Counted from the first letter of the stretch, positions 1-7,378 are shown. The stretch: DNA of 64,000 nucleotides from Armatimonadota bacterium (GCA_031081715.1 JAVHMA010000007.1:1-64000); one strand, 5' to 3'. Translations and numbers: made by a program. Notes: generated from the letters alone by a model not told the origin.

Positions 1-181
1 GGATCTCTTCGCGGTGCCCGGGCGTCCCGAACAGTCGCTGCGCGCGCACGAGGCGATCGTCGAGGCGGTCGCCGCCGGCGACCCCGAGACCGCCGTGCGG
101 GCCCTGCGCGACCACGCGGCCAGTGTCCGCGCCACGGTGGACGCGGTCACCGCGCTGGCGCGCTCGAGACGGCGGCGTTGA
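1..181 (+). CDS. GntR-family regulator, C-terminal FCD end (5' part outside window)
   Basis: The frame is open from base 2 and stops at TGA 179-181. The visible 59 residues include RAHEAIVEAVAAGDPETA and RALRDHAASVR, the last helices of the FCD effector-binding domain of FadR-subfamily GntR repressors (pattern H-E-x-I-x-x-A-x-x-x-G-D, then R-x-H). These regulators bind an operator as dimers and respond to a small organic acid. The gene runs in the same direction as the catabolic operon that starts at 318, so it may control that operon; this is an inference from position. The DNA-binding domain lies upstream of the window. Confidence 0.85.
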   Translation, partial: DLFAVPGRPEQSLRAHEAIVEAVAAGDPETAVRALRDHAASVRATVDAVTALARSRRRR

Positions 182-315
182 TTGCGGCATTCACATCGTC
201 AGCGGATGTTCATCGTAGCCGTGGCAACCTGTTCGACCTGACGATGAAGTACGCCGACGTGCTGCCGCTCGCGCGCGTGCTCCGCGCGCTCGGCCCGCGG
301 CGGGGAGGAGCGTGA
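178..315 (+). other. Short leader region with an unexplained open frame
   Basis: This gap lies between the GntR end and the dehydrogenase at 318. One frame is open to TGA 313-315. From ATG 244 it would give 23 residues (start MKYADVLPLARVL), and the frame extends upstream past the stop of gntR. It could be a tiny leader peptide, the tail of a lost gene, or chance in GC-rich DNA. No promoter pair stands out. The GGAGGAG at 304-310 serves the next gene. Confidence 0.2.
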
Positions 316-317
316 GG

Positions 318-1391
318 ATGGAGGTCGCGGTGCTGGGCGCGGGCGCCGGCGGCCAGGCGGCTGCGGCGGTGCTCGCCCGCCGGGGCCATCGGGTGCGCCT
401 GTACAACCGCTCGCCCGCTCGTCTGGAGCCGCTCCGCGCAGCGGGCGGGCTCACCATCTCGGGCGACCAGGGCGAGGGCTTCGTCGCGCTGCCGCACCTG
501 ACGACCGACGCGGCGGCCGCGGTCCGCGGCGCAGAGGCGGTGCTGATCTTCGTGGGCGCCAACGGCCAGGCCGACGTGGCCCGCGCCATCGCGCCCGCGC
601 TGGCCGACGGCCAGATCGTCGTGTTCTGCTCCGGGTCGGCCGGCAGCCTGGAGGCGGCGCGCCTCTGGCGCGAGGGCGGGCTCGAAGCACGCGTGCTGCT
701 CGGCGAGACGGTCTCGCTCCCGCAGTCGGCGCGCACTACCGGACCGGCGCAGCTCAAGATCCGTCTCCCCGTCCGGCCGCATGCCGCGGCGTTCCCCGCG
801 GCCGCCACCGACCGGCTGCGCGAGCGCCTCGCGCCTCTCTTCGAGACCCAGCCCGCCGTCAACGTGCTGGACACGGGTCTCAACAACCCGAACTTCCTCA
901 TCCACCCGGCGCCGATGGTGGTGAACTACGCGGCAATCGAGCGGGCCGACGGCGCGCTCTCCCTGATGAACGAGGGCATGACGCCGGCCACGCTGCGGCT
1001 GATGGACGCCCACGACGCTGAGAAGCTCGCGCTGGCGCGCGCGCTCGGGCTGCCCGCGCGGACCCTGGACGACGTCTACCTCAGCCTGGGCAGCGGCCCG
1101 CACGTCTACCGGCAGCCCGGCGAGCCGATGGGGCTGCGCGACCGGATCCACTGGCGGTACATCGACGAGGACGTGCCGATGGGCACGGTACTCTGGAGCT
1201 CGCTGGGGCGCGCGCTGGGGGTGCCCACGCCGCTCAGCGACGGCATCGTGGCCATCGCCGGCGCGCTGCGCGGGAGGGACTATCGGGCGGACGGCCGCAC
1301 CGTCGAAACGCTGGGCCTCGCCGGGCTCGACGCCGTCGGGATCACGCACTACCTGGCCACGGGCGAACGGCCCGGCGAGAGGAGGGGATGA
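318..1391 (+). CDS. NAD/NADP octopine/nopaline dehydrogenase family protein
   Basis: A 357-residue two-domain dehydrogenase. The Rossmann nucleotide-binding motif GAGAGG lies at about residues 7-12 after MEVAVL, and the helical opine-dehydrogenase domain occupies the second half (around NPNFLIHPAPMVVNYAAIE). The family forms or oxidises the secondary amine between an amino acid and a 2-oxo acid with NAD(P)H; the substrate here is unknown. ATG 318 was chosen because GGAGGAG 304-310 sits 7 bases ahead; GTG 312 is in frame but only 1 base from that site. The stop overlaps or abuts the next start (ATGATG at 1388-1393). It is the first gene of an operon with an enolase-superfamily enzyme and an M24 peptidase, which suggests breakdown of an opine-like or modified amino acid. 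Confidence 0.87.
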   Translation: MEVAVLGAGAGGQAAAAVLARRGHRVRLYNRSPARLEPLRAAGGLTISGDQGEGFVALPHLTTDAAAAVRGAEAVLIFVGANGQADVARAIAPALADGQIVVFCSGSAGSLEAARLWREGGLEARVLLGETVSLPQSARTTGPAQLKIRLPVRPHAAAFPAAATDRLRERLAPLFETQPAVNVLDTGLNNPNFLIHPAPMVVNYAAIERADGALSLMNEGMTPATLRLMDAHDAEKLALARALGLPARTLDDVYLSLGSGPHVYRQPGEPMGLRDRIHWRYIDEDVPMGTVLWSSLGRALGVPTPLSDGIVAIAGALRGRDYRADGRTVETLGLAGLDAVGITHYLATGERPGERRG

Positions 1392-2515
1392 TGCGCATCA
1401 CCGGGGCGGCGCTGACCGTAACGCACGTGCCGGTCCGCCGGCCGCACAAGATGAACATCGGCACCACGCACTACCAGGAGCTGGTGCTGGTCGAGCTCCG
1501 CACCGACGAGGGGCTCTCCGGGTGGGGCGAGGTCCCCCACATGGTCCGGCACTCGCTGAAGGGCGAGTCCACCGGCACCGTGGTCAGCATGCTGCGCGAG
1601 TTCCTGATTCCCGCGGTGGTCGGCCTGGACCCCCGCGACCTGGAGGCCGTGCACGCCCGGATGGCGCGCGTGCCGTGGAACTACCGCGCCAAGTCCGGCA
1701 TCGACCTGGCGTGCTTCGACCTGGCCGGCAAGGCGATGGGCGTCCCGGCCTACCGGCTGCTGGGCGGCCGGGTCCGCGACCGCGTGGGGCTGAGCTGGTC
1801 GATTCCGATCGTCGAGCCGGCCGTCGGCATCGAGGAAGCGCAGGCGATGGTCGAGCGCGGCTGGCGCATCATCAAGGTCAAGCTCGGCCGCCCGCGGTGG
1901 GACGAGGACGTGGCGGCTGCGCGGGCGATCCGCCGCGCGCTGCCCGCGAGCGTCAGCGTGCGGCTCGACGCGAATCAGGCGTTCGACACGAAGACCGCGA
2001 TCCGGGTCGCGCGCGCGCTCGAGGACGAGGGGCTCGACTTCTTCGAACAGCCCACGCCGGTCGGCGACCTCGAAGGGCTGCGGACGGTCAAGGAGGCGAC
2101 CACGCTGCCGGTCATGGCCGACGAGTCGTGCACCACGGTGGACGACGCCGTCGCGCTGGCCCGGGCACGCGCCGCGGACCTGTTCAGCATTTACGTCTGC
2201 TCGCCCGGCGGGCTGCTCCCGGCGAAGAAGATCGCGATCATCGGCGAGACCGCGGGCATCGGCGGGTACGTGGGCGGCGCGCTGGAGGGGCCGCTGGGCA
2301 CCGCCGCTGCGCTGCACCTGGCCGCCAGCAGCCCCGGCATCACGCTGGGGTGCGAACAGGTCGGCGCCTACCTGCTCGTCGAGGACCTGGCGGCCGACCC
2401 GATGCCCATGGAAGACGGCGCGCTGTGCGTGCCAGAGGCGCCGGGGCTCGGCGTGAGCCTGAACCCCGTGCTCGTGGCGAAGTACCAGGTCGAACGCGTG
2501 GAGGTGGCGGGATGA
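1391..2515 (+). CDS. Mandelate racemase/muconate lactonizing family enzyme (enolase superfamily)
   Basis: A 374-residue enolase-superfamily protein with a capping domain and a TIM barrel. The three Mg2+ ligands are visible: D193 (RLDANQ), E219 (FFEQP) and D244 (MADES). The KxK motif K162/K164 (IIKVKLG) supplies one catalytic lysine. The strand-6 position that normally reads L-K before a GG pair reads I-Y here (SIYVCSPGG, Y268), so the usual second lysine of the MLE subgroup is missing. The reaction is abstraction of a proton alpha to a carboxylate (racemisation, dehydration or cycloisomerisation); the substrate is unknown. ATG 1391 fits the AGGAGG at 1380-1385 better than ATG 1388, which overlaps the preceding stop. 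It is translationally coupled to both neighbours. Confidence 0.9.
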   Translation: MRITGAALTVTHVPVRRPHKMNIGTTHYQELVLVELRTDEGLSGWGEVPHMVRHSLKGESTGTVVSMLREFLIPAVVGLDPRDLEAVHARMARVPWNYRAKSGIDLACFDLAGKAMGVPAYRLLGGRVRDRVGLSWSIPIVEPAVGIEEAQAMVERGWRIIKVKLGRPRWDEDVAAARAIRRALPASVSVRLDANQAFDTKTAIRVARALEDEGLDFFEQPTPVGDLEGLRTVKEATTLPVMADESCTTVDDAVALARARAADLFSIYVCSPGGLLPAKKIAIIGETAGIGGYVGGALEGPLGTAAALHLAASSPGITLGCEQVGAYLLVEDLAADPMPMEDGALCVPEAPGLGVSLNPVLVAKYQVERVEVAG

Positions 2516-3723
2516 TCGTCAGCTCACCGACTGGACGCCAGCCGCGGTTCGCGGACTTCCCCAGGGAGGAGTACGTCGCCCGGGTGCGCCGCGCCCGCGC
2601 GCTGATGGCGTCCGCCGGGCTGGACGCGCTCGTGGTCACCGGCAAGGAGAACGTCATCTACTACACGGGCCTGCTCACGATCGGGTGGATCAGCAAGCAC
2701 CGCCCGCTCGGCGCCATCATCGCCCACGACCACGACGCGCCCCTGATGATCGTCCCGGAGAGCCTACTGTCGGTCGCCGAGGAGTCGTCGTGGATCGATG
2801 AGGTCCGGCCGTGGGGCGGCGTCAAGGTGCCCGGCGCGCCGGCGGACCCGATCGATGCCTTTCTGGCCGGCATGCGCGAGCTCGGGTTGACGCGGGGCCG
2901 CATCGGTATGGAGCTGGGCTACGGGCAACGCATCGGCATGCCGCAGGCCGACGTGGACGCCTTCCGCGCCGCCCTCTCCGACGCCACCCTGGTGGACGCC
3001 TCCGGGGTGCTGTGGGCCCAGCGGATGGTGAAGTCACCGCTGGAGATCGAGGCGATCCGCCGCGCCTGCGCGGCGACCACGCGCGCGTTCGAGGTCGGGT
3101 TCGGCGCGCTCCGCGAGGGGATGACCGAGCGTGAGCTGGCCGGCATCATGCTGCGCGAGCTCGCCTCGACCAACTACCCGCCCGGGTTCATCATGGTGCG
3201 CTCGGGTGTGGAGAAGTACCGCATGATCAACGTCGAGCCGTTCGACAAGCCGATGCGACGCGGCGACCTGGTCATCGTGGACGCGGGCGCCACCTACCGG
3301 TCGTACTGGTCCGACTACATGCGGATGGCCTGCATCGGCGAGCCGACCCCCGAGCAGCGTCGCTTCTTCGCGGCGGACCTGGCCTCGCAGTCGGCCGGGG
3401 TCGCCGCGGTGCGGGCGGGGGTCCAGGCGGGCGCGATCTTCCAGGCCTGCCAGAATGCGATCGAGGCGCACGGCCTGTCGGAGCACGCGGCGCTGGAACG
3501 CATCGGCCACGGCGTCGGGCTGGACGTGCACGAGCCGCCCTCGCTCGCCCGGGGTTCCACGACGGTGATCGAGGAAGGGATGGTGCTGACCGTCGAGCCC
3601 ATCTTCTGGGACCAGCCGCACGGGCGCATCGGCAACTTCGCGCTCGAGGACGTGCTGGTGGTCACCAAGGACGGCCACGAGGTCCTCTCGCGGTTTCCCA
3701 AGGACCTCTACGTGGTGGCGTAG
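2512..3723 (+). CDS. M24 family metallopeptidase (Xaa-Pro aminopeptidase/creatinase-like)
   Basis: A 403-residue pita-bread hydrolase. An N-terminal creatinase/prolidase domain (around YYTGLLTIGW) is followed by the catalytic domain. All five dinuclear metal ligands are present: D257 (VDAGATY), D268 (YWSDYM), H333 (IGHGVG), E362 (TVEPIF) and E379 (ALEDVL). The family removes N-terminal residues before proline or hydrolyses creatine-like C-N bonds; substrate cannot be told from sequence. ATG 2512 overlaps the previous TGA (2513-2515), with GGAGG at 2500-2504. A much longer in-frame open frame upstream overlaps the enolase gene and is not coding. It acts with the two preceding enzymes, probably in the cytoplasm since no signal peptide is seen. 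Confidence 0.92.
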   Translation: MIVSSPTGRQPRFADFPREEYVARVRRARALMASAGLDALVVTGKENVIYYTGLLTIGWISKHRPLGAIIAHDHDAPLMIVPESLLSVAEESSWIDEVRPWGGVKVPGAPADPIDAFLAGMRELGLTRGRIGMELGYGQRIGMPQADVDAFRAALSDATLVDASGVLWAQRMVKSPLEIEAIRRACAATTRAFEVGFGALREGMTERELAGIMLRELASTNYPPGFIMVRSGVEKYRMINVEPFDKPMRRGDLVIVDAGATYRSYWSDYMRMACIGEPTPEQRRFFAADLASQSAGVAAVRAGVQAGAIFQACQNAIEAHGLSEHAALERIGHGVGLDVHEPPSLARGSTTVIEEGMVLTVEPIFWDQPHGRIGNFALEDVLVVTKDGHEVLSRFPKDLYVVA

Positions 3724-3726
3724 CCG

Positions 3727-3840
3727 ATGCCCGACGAGCGCGTCGGCGGCGCGCCCGGCGGCCTCGAGGAATTCATCCCGCCTGCCGTGGCCTTGCTGGT
3801 GGTGGACATGCAACACGCCTTCGCGTCGCCGGACGGCTTG
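3727..3840 (+). pseudogene. Isochorismatase-family hydrolase, 5' fragment only
   Basis: Starting 3 bases after the M24 stop, ATG 3727 opens a frame whose residues 20-38 (PAVALLVVDMQHAFASPDG) match the first strand and catalytic-Asp loop of cysteine hydrolases of the isochorismatase/N-carbamoylsarcosine amidase family (LVVDMQ with its Asp). After about codon 38 the similarity stops abruptly and the frame runs on into unrelated low-complexity sequence. The next recognisable coding sequence, in another frame, is the tail of a peptide-permease gene. I read this as the left side of a deletion or rearrangement junction near 3838-3845. In similar operons an isochorismatase-type amidase accompanies a creatinase-like enzyme, so the intact ancestor probably belonged to this pathway. 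Confidence 0.6.
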
Positions 3841-3841
3841 G

Positions 3842-3940
3842 TGGGCCTTCCTGACGGTCCTGGCGTTCAACCTGGTGGGGGACGGTCTGCGCGACGCGCT
3901 CGACCCTCGCGTGAGCCGGTCCCGCGCCACGCGGGGGTAG
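3842..3940 (+). pseudogene. DppC/OppC-type ABC permease, 3' fragment only
   Basis: In frame 2 the sequence reads W-A-F followed by LTVLAFNLVGDGLRDALDPR, ending at TAG 3938-3940. This is the conserved C-terminal signature of peptide/nickel ABC permeases; the intact DppC later in this window ends with SYNVVGDALRDALDPR. No start, no membrane segments and no EAA loop precede it, because the frame meets the isochorismatase fragment directly. It is therefore the right side of the same junction. The following LLM oxidoreductase starts 7 bases downstream, as expected if it once followed a complete transporter gene. Confidence 0.65.
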
Positions 3941-3946
3941 ACGACG

Positions 3947-4966
3947 ATGCGCTTTGGGTTCGCGACCATCCCGGGTGAGACCGGGGAGTTCACCGCGCTA
4001 GTGCGGGACGCCGAGGCCATGGGGTTCCACCAGGCCTGGGTCCCGGACCAGACGTTCCACCGCGACGTGTTCGCCGTGCTCGCCGCGTGCGCGGCGGAGG
4101 CGCGCCGCATCGCGCTCGGCGTGGGGGTCACCAACCCGTTCACGCGCCACCCGGTCCAGATCGCCCGGGCGGCCGCCACCGTGGACGAGATCTCGGGCGG
4201 CCGGCTCACGGTCGGCATCGGCGCCGGTAACCGCCGCGAACTGCTCCGGCCGCTGGGGCTCGAACAAGAGCGAACCGCGCAGCGGTGCGCCGAGGCCGTG
4301 GCGGTGATCAAGGGCCTGCTCCGGGGCGAGCGCGTGACGCACGAGAGCGACACCCTGACCGTGCGGGACGTCGCCCTGGACTTCGCCGCCCGGGCGAACC
4401 TGCCGGTCTACCTCGCCGGCCGAGGCCGCCTCGTCCTGCGGGCCGCGGGCGAGCGGGCGGACGGCGTCATCATCGGCGCGCTGAGCGACCCTCAGGGCCT
4501 ACGCTACGCGCTTGCCCAGGTCGAAGCCGGTGCGGCCGCGGCCGGACGGACGCTGGACGGGTTCGGCGTCGTCAGCTGGGTCACGTGCCTGCTGACGGAC
4601 GACCGCGCGGCGACGCTCGAGGCGATCCGGCCCAGCATCGCGCATGTGATCGGCGGCGCGCCGGCCGAGGTGCTGCTGGGCATCGGATTGGACGCCGGCC
4701 TCGTGCGCCGCGTCAAGGACGGCTACGCGACCGGCGGACCGCTCGCGGCCGCGCAGCACGTGACGCCCGACGTGGTCGACCGGCTCGCAATCGTCGGCGA
4801 CGGGCCGTACGTGGTCGACCGCGTCGCCCTGCTCCGCGGCCACGGCGTCACGCAGGTCGTCGTCCTCCTGCCCGGACGCGGCGCGCGGTCGAGCCACAGC
4901 GCGCCCGACGTGGATCACCGCGCCCTGCTGCGCCGGTTCGCCGAGCAGGTGATCGCGCGCCTCTGA
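3947..4966 (+). CDS. LLM-class flavin/F420-dependent oxidoreductase
   Basis: A 339-residue luciferase-like TIM-barrel protein. The N terminus MRFGFATIP, the GVGVTNPFTRHPVQIARAAA segment and the EISGGRLTVGIGAG segment are typical of the MER-like LLM group that uses F420 or FMN. The reaction class is hydride transfer to or from an organic substrate; substrate unknown. ATG 3947 follows the permease remnant by 6 bases, and the upstream GCGGGGG is only a weak ribosome-binding site. It is transcribed with the upstream catabolic genes. Cytoplasmic, no signal peptide. Confidence 0.85.
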   Translation: MRFGFATIPGETGEFTALVRDAEAMGFHQAWVPDQTFHRDVFAVLAACAAEARRIALGVGVTNPFTRHPVQIARAAATVDEISGGRLTVGIGAGNRRELLRPLGLEQERTAQRCAEAVAVIKGLLRGERVTHESDTLTVRDVALDFAARANLPVYLAGRGRLVLRAAGERADGVIIGALSDPQGLRYALAQVEAGAAAAGRTLDGFGVVSWVTCLLTDDRAATLEAIRPSIAHVIGGAPAEVLLGIGLDAGLVRRVKDGYATGGPLAAAQHVTPDVVDRLAIVGDGPYVVDRVALLRGHGVTQVVVLLPGRGARSSHSAPDVDHRALLRRFAEQVIARL

Positions 4967-5016
4967 CCAGGGCCGGCCCGGCAGGCGGCGCGCGCCGGCG
5001 GTCGAAACGCTACGGC

Positions 5017-5883
5017 GTGACCGCCCTGGCGACGGGGCTGGTGCTGGCCGCGGCCGGCGTCCACGCCACCTGGAACCTCCTGGCGAAGCGCACCGGCGGC
5101 GGGGCGGCGTTCATCTGGATGACCTGCCTCGCCGGCGGGCTGTTCTACGCGCCGCTCGCCGCGGCCGTCGCCTGGTGGCAGCGGCCGGCGATCGGCCCGG
5201 ATCAGCTCCTGTTCATGGCCGGTAGCGCCGTCCTGCACGCGGGCTACTTCCTGCTGCTCATGCGCGGCTACCGCGCCGGCGACCTGTCCCTCGTCTACCC
5301 GCTGGCGCGCGGTACCGGGCCCGCGCTGTCCACCGCGGCCGCGGTCGCCTTCCTGGGCGAACGGCCCACCGCGCTGGCCCTGACGGGCGCGGCGCTGGTC
5401 GTGCTCGGGGTCTTCGGCCTCACCGGCGGCCCGCGCATCTTCGCGCGAGGCCACCGCGCGACCGGTCGCGCGGTGGCCTACGGCCTGGCGACCGGCCTGC
5501 TGATCGCCGGCTACACGCTCTGGGACAAACAGGCGGTCACCGCGATGCTGATCCCGCCGCTCATCCTCGACTGGGGTGCCAACATGGGCCGCGTCGCGCT
5601 ACTCTCCCCGCTGGCCGTGCGCGGGTGGGACGAGGTCCGGCTCCACTGGCGGGCGCACCGCGTGGAGACGCTGGGGGTCGGGCTGCTTGCACCGCTGTCG
5701 TACATCCTGGTGCTCACCGCGATGGTCTTTACGCCCGTGAGCTACGTCGCGCCAGCGCGCGAGGTCAGCATCCTGGTGGCCACGGTGCTGGGCACGCGGT
5801 TGCTGGCCGAGGGCGACGGCGCGCGCCGGCTGGCCGCCGCGGCCGCGATCGCGATCGGGGTCATCGCGCTCGCGCTCGGCTGA
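5017..5883 (+). CDS. EamA/DMT-family transporter
   Basis: A 288-residue very hydrophobic protein with about ten predicted membrane helices in two EamA repeats. Motifs GVHATWNLLAKR at the start of repeat 1 and SLVYPLARGTGPAL in helix 4 are typical. The family exports or exchanges amino acids, nucleosides and related metabolites. The start is taken as GTG 5017: the frame upstream of it overlaps the LLM gene and has no hydrophobic character, while VTALATGLVLAAAGVHA is the expected first helix. It lies 50 bases after the LLM gene in the same direction and may be the last gene of that operon. Confidence 0.85.
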   Translation: MTALATGLVLAAAGVHATWNLLAKRTGGGAAFIWMTCLAGGLFYAPLAAAVAWWQRPAIGPDQLLFMAGSAVLHAGYFLLLMRGYRAGDLSLVYPLARGTGPALSTAAAVAFLGERPTALALTGAALVVLGVFGLTGGPRIFARGHRATGRAVAYGLATGLLIAGYTLWDKQAVTAMLIPPLILDWGANMGRVALLSPLAVRGWDEVRLHWRAHRVETLGVGLLAPLSYILVLTAMVFTPVSYVAPAREVSILVATVLGTRLLAEGDGARRLAAAAAIAIGVIALALG

Positions 5884-5924
5884 CGCCTGCGCGTGGCCCG
5901 AGCTGGGCACACCCCTGGTGGATT

Positions 5925-6004
5925 CTCCGACAAGGGCAAACCCGCCGCGAGGCGGGGACGCAAAGCCACCGGACCCTCGAGGTCGGCCGGGCTGCCGAAG
6001 AGGA
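5925..6004 (+). ncRNA. Cyclic-di-GMP class I (GEMM-I) riboswitch
   Basis: The conserved core is readable. AGGGCAAACC (5933-5942) leads into a hairpin with stem CCCGCC/GGCGGG (5941-5946 and 5951-5956) closed by a GCGA tetraloop of the GNRA type. Then come GGGACGCAAAGCC (5955-5967), a second short hairpin GACC-loop-GGTC (5972-5984), and the 3' element CCGGGCTGCCGAAG (5987-6000). This matches the GEMM-I aptamer, including the tetraloop that docks into the second hairpin. The 3' end runs straight into a purine-rich AGAGGA (5999-6004) ahead of ATG 6009. Ligand folding could therefore control access to the ribosome-binding site; this mode is an inference. No intrinsic terminator is seen after the aptamer. 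Confidence 0.9.
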
Positions 6005-6008
6005 CCCG

Positions 6009-6200
6009 ATGCCTGCCGAACGCACCGCCCGCGCGCCGGAGGGCGCGCGCGCCCGCTCGCTCGTCTTCTGGTTCGCGACCGCCGCGCTCGTGACCGCTAC
6101 CGCGTTGCTCGCCCCTCCACTGGAGGCCGACCCCGATCTCTGGGGCTGGGACGTCGTCTGCCACGAGGAGACGGCGCTCGGCCCGCCGGCCTGTCGCTAG
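6009..6200 (+). CDS. Small riboswitch-controlled membrane-anchored peptide, function unknown
   Basis: A 63-residue ORF whose ATG lies 8 bases after the conserved 3' element of the c-di-GMP-I riboswitch, with AGAGGA as the likely ribosome-binding site. The N terminus is basic (RTARAPEGARARS), then one hydrophobic helix at about residues 17-36 (LVFWFATAALVTATALLA), then a short tail WGWDVVCHEE with two cysteines (C51, C62). This would place the tail outside the membrane if the positive-inside rule holds. I do not recognise the family. Position directly behind the aptamer makes it the primary target of c-di-GMP control, with the HD-GYP regulator 82 bases further on. A longer in-frame extension upstream overlaps the EamA gene and the riboswitch and is rejected. 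Confidence 0.6.
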   Translation: MPAERTARAPEGARARSLVFWFATAALVTATALLAPPLEADPDLWGWDVVCHEETALGPPACR

Positions 6201-6282
6201 CCGCGCCGCCTAGCCGAACCGCGTTCCGGGCATAGCACCGATAGGATGGTCCGGCGCCAGTGAAGCCGGGAGAAGGCGCATC

Positions 6283-7320
6283 ATGCCCGGGCACCGCGTG
6301 TTGATCGTGGACGACGATTCAGCCACCCGCGAGCTCCTGTCCAAGTTGCTCGCGCCGCACGGCTACGCCGCCACGGCCGTGCGCACGTGGGACGCGGCGC
6401 AGCGCGCGCTCGCGGAGGCCACACCCGACCTGATCTTGCTCGACATCCGCCTGCCCGACGCGGACGGCCGGGCGGCGTGCCGCCAGCTGCGCGGCGCGGA
6501 GGCCACCGCGCAGGTCCCGATCATCCTGATGACGGCGTTCCCCGAGAGCGGCCGGCTCGGCCTCGGGGCGGGCGCGGACGCGGTCCTGCACAAGCCGATC
6601 CGTCGCGAGGAGTTGCTGTCCTGGACCGGGTGCCTGGTCCGAGCGCGGCAGGCCGCGGCGCTGGAGGAGCGGGTGGAGCACGCGCTGATCGCGCTCGCCG
6701 CGACGGTGGAGGCACGCGCCGAGCACCGGCACGACCACCCGCGGTCGGTAGCCCGCTACAGCGAGCGGCTGGCCGAGGCGCTGGGGCTGCCCGAGCGCGA
6801 GATCGCCGTCATCCGCACCGCCGCCCTGCTGCACGACATCGGCATGATCGGCGTGCCGGAGACGATCCTGCAGCAGCCGCGGTCGCTGGCGCCCGGCGAG
6901 CTCGCGCAGGTAAAGCCCCACACGCTCCTGGGCGCGGAGCTCGTGCGCGTGCTGCCCCACGGCGACGAGATCGCGGCGATCGTCCGCTCGCACCACGAGC
7001 GGTGGCACGGCGGCGGCTACCCGGACGGCCTGGCCGGCGAGGAGATCCCGCTCGGCGCCAGGATCGTCGCGGTGGCGGATGCCTTCGATGCGCTCACCGC
7101 GGCGCGGCCGTACCGGGCGGCGCTGGCGACCGCGGAAGCCCTCGACGTCCTGTGGCTCGGGGCCGGCGCCCAGTGGGACCCCGACCTGGTCGAACGGTTC
7201 ACCGCGATCATCCGGCCCGAGGGCCGCACCCCTCGCACACCGGCGGCCGCCGGGCCCCGGCCGATGGACCCGCGCGACGCGCTCGTGCGCTACCTCACGC
7301 TGACCGGCGACCGCCCGTAG
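6283..7320 (+). CDS. Response regulator with HD-GYP output domain
   Basis: 345 residues. The receiver domain (1-120) has the acidic pair D10-D12, phosphoacceptor D54 (LLDIRLPDADG), T84 and K104. The HD-GYP domain (about 130-300) shows H184-D185, H213, H237-H238-E239 and GYP at 245-247, followed by ADAFDALTAARPYR. HD-GYP domains hydrolyse c-di-GMP to GMP or pGpG at a two- or three-iron site. The usual HDIGK motif reads HDIGM here (M188), so a phosphate-contacting lysine is missing; activity is likely but not certain. ATG 6283 has GGGAGAAGG upstream. The riboswitch and 63-residue ORF upstream suggest feedback between c-di-GMP and its own turnover. No histidine kinase gene is adjacent. Confidence 0.93.
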   Translation: MPGHRVLIVDDDSATRELLSKLLAPHGYAATAVRTWDAAQRALAEATPDLILLDIRLPDADGRAACRQLRGAEATAQVPIILMTAFPESGRLGLGAGADAVLHKPIRREELLSWTGCLVRARQAAALEERVEHALIALAATVEARAEHRHDHPRSVARYSERLAEALGLPEREIAVIRTAALLHDIGMIGVPETILQQPRSLAPGELAQVKPHTLLGAELVRVLPHGDEIAAIVRSHHERWHGGGYPDGLAGEEIPLGARIVAVADAFDALTAARPYRAALATAEALDVLWLGAGAQWDPDLVERFTAIIRPEGRTPRTPAAAGPRPMDPRDALVRYLTLTGDRP

Positions 7321-7326
7321 GCACGC

Positions 7327-7359
7327 GCCGGGGGAGCGAGCGTCGCCCGCTCCCCCGGC
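7327..7359. terminator. Bidirectional hairpin terminator
   Basis: A perfect 12-bp stem, GCCGGGGGAGCG (7327-7338) with CGCTCCCCCGGC (7348-7359), and a 9-base loop. It sits in the 58-base gap between the convergent HD-GYP gene and the secreted-protein gene. There is no strong T-tract on either side, so termination may depend on the very stable stem or on Rho. Confidence 0.75.
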
Positions 7360-7378
7360 CTCCCCAGCCCCGGGTGTT

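Noticed and set aside
1522-2511. In-frame upstream extension of the M24 peptidase (733 residues in total)
   Set aside because: It overlaps the enolase gene, is Arg/Gly-rich like other shadow frames, and the real start ATG 2512 has a good ribosome-binding site and family-like N terminus.
6235-6282. Second riboswitch (cobalamin-like 3' end, GCCAGTGAAGCCGGGAG) ahead of the HD-GYP gene
   Set aside because: Only a short fragment resembles the cobalamin element and no B12-box core or other conserved helices are present; the purines serve as a ribosome-binding site.
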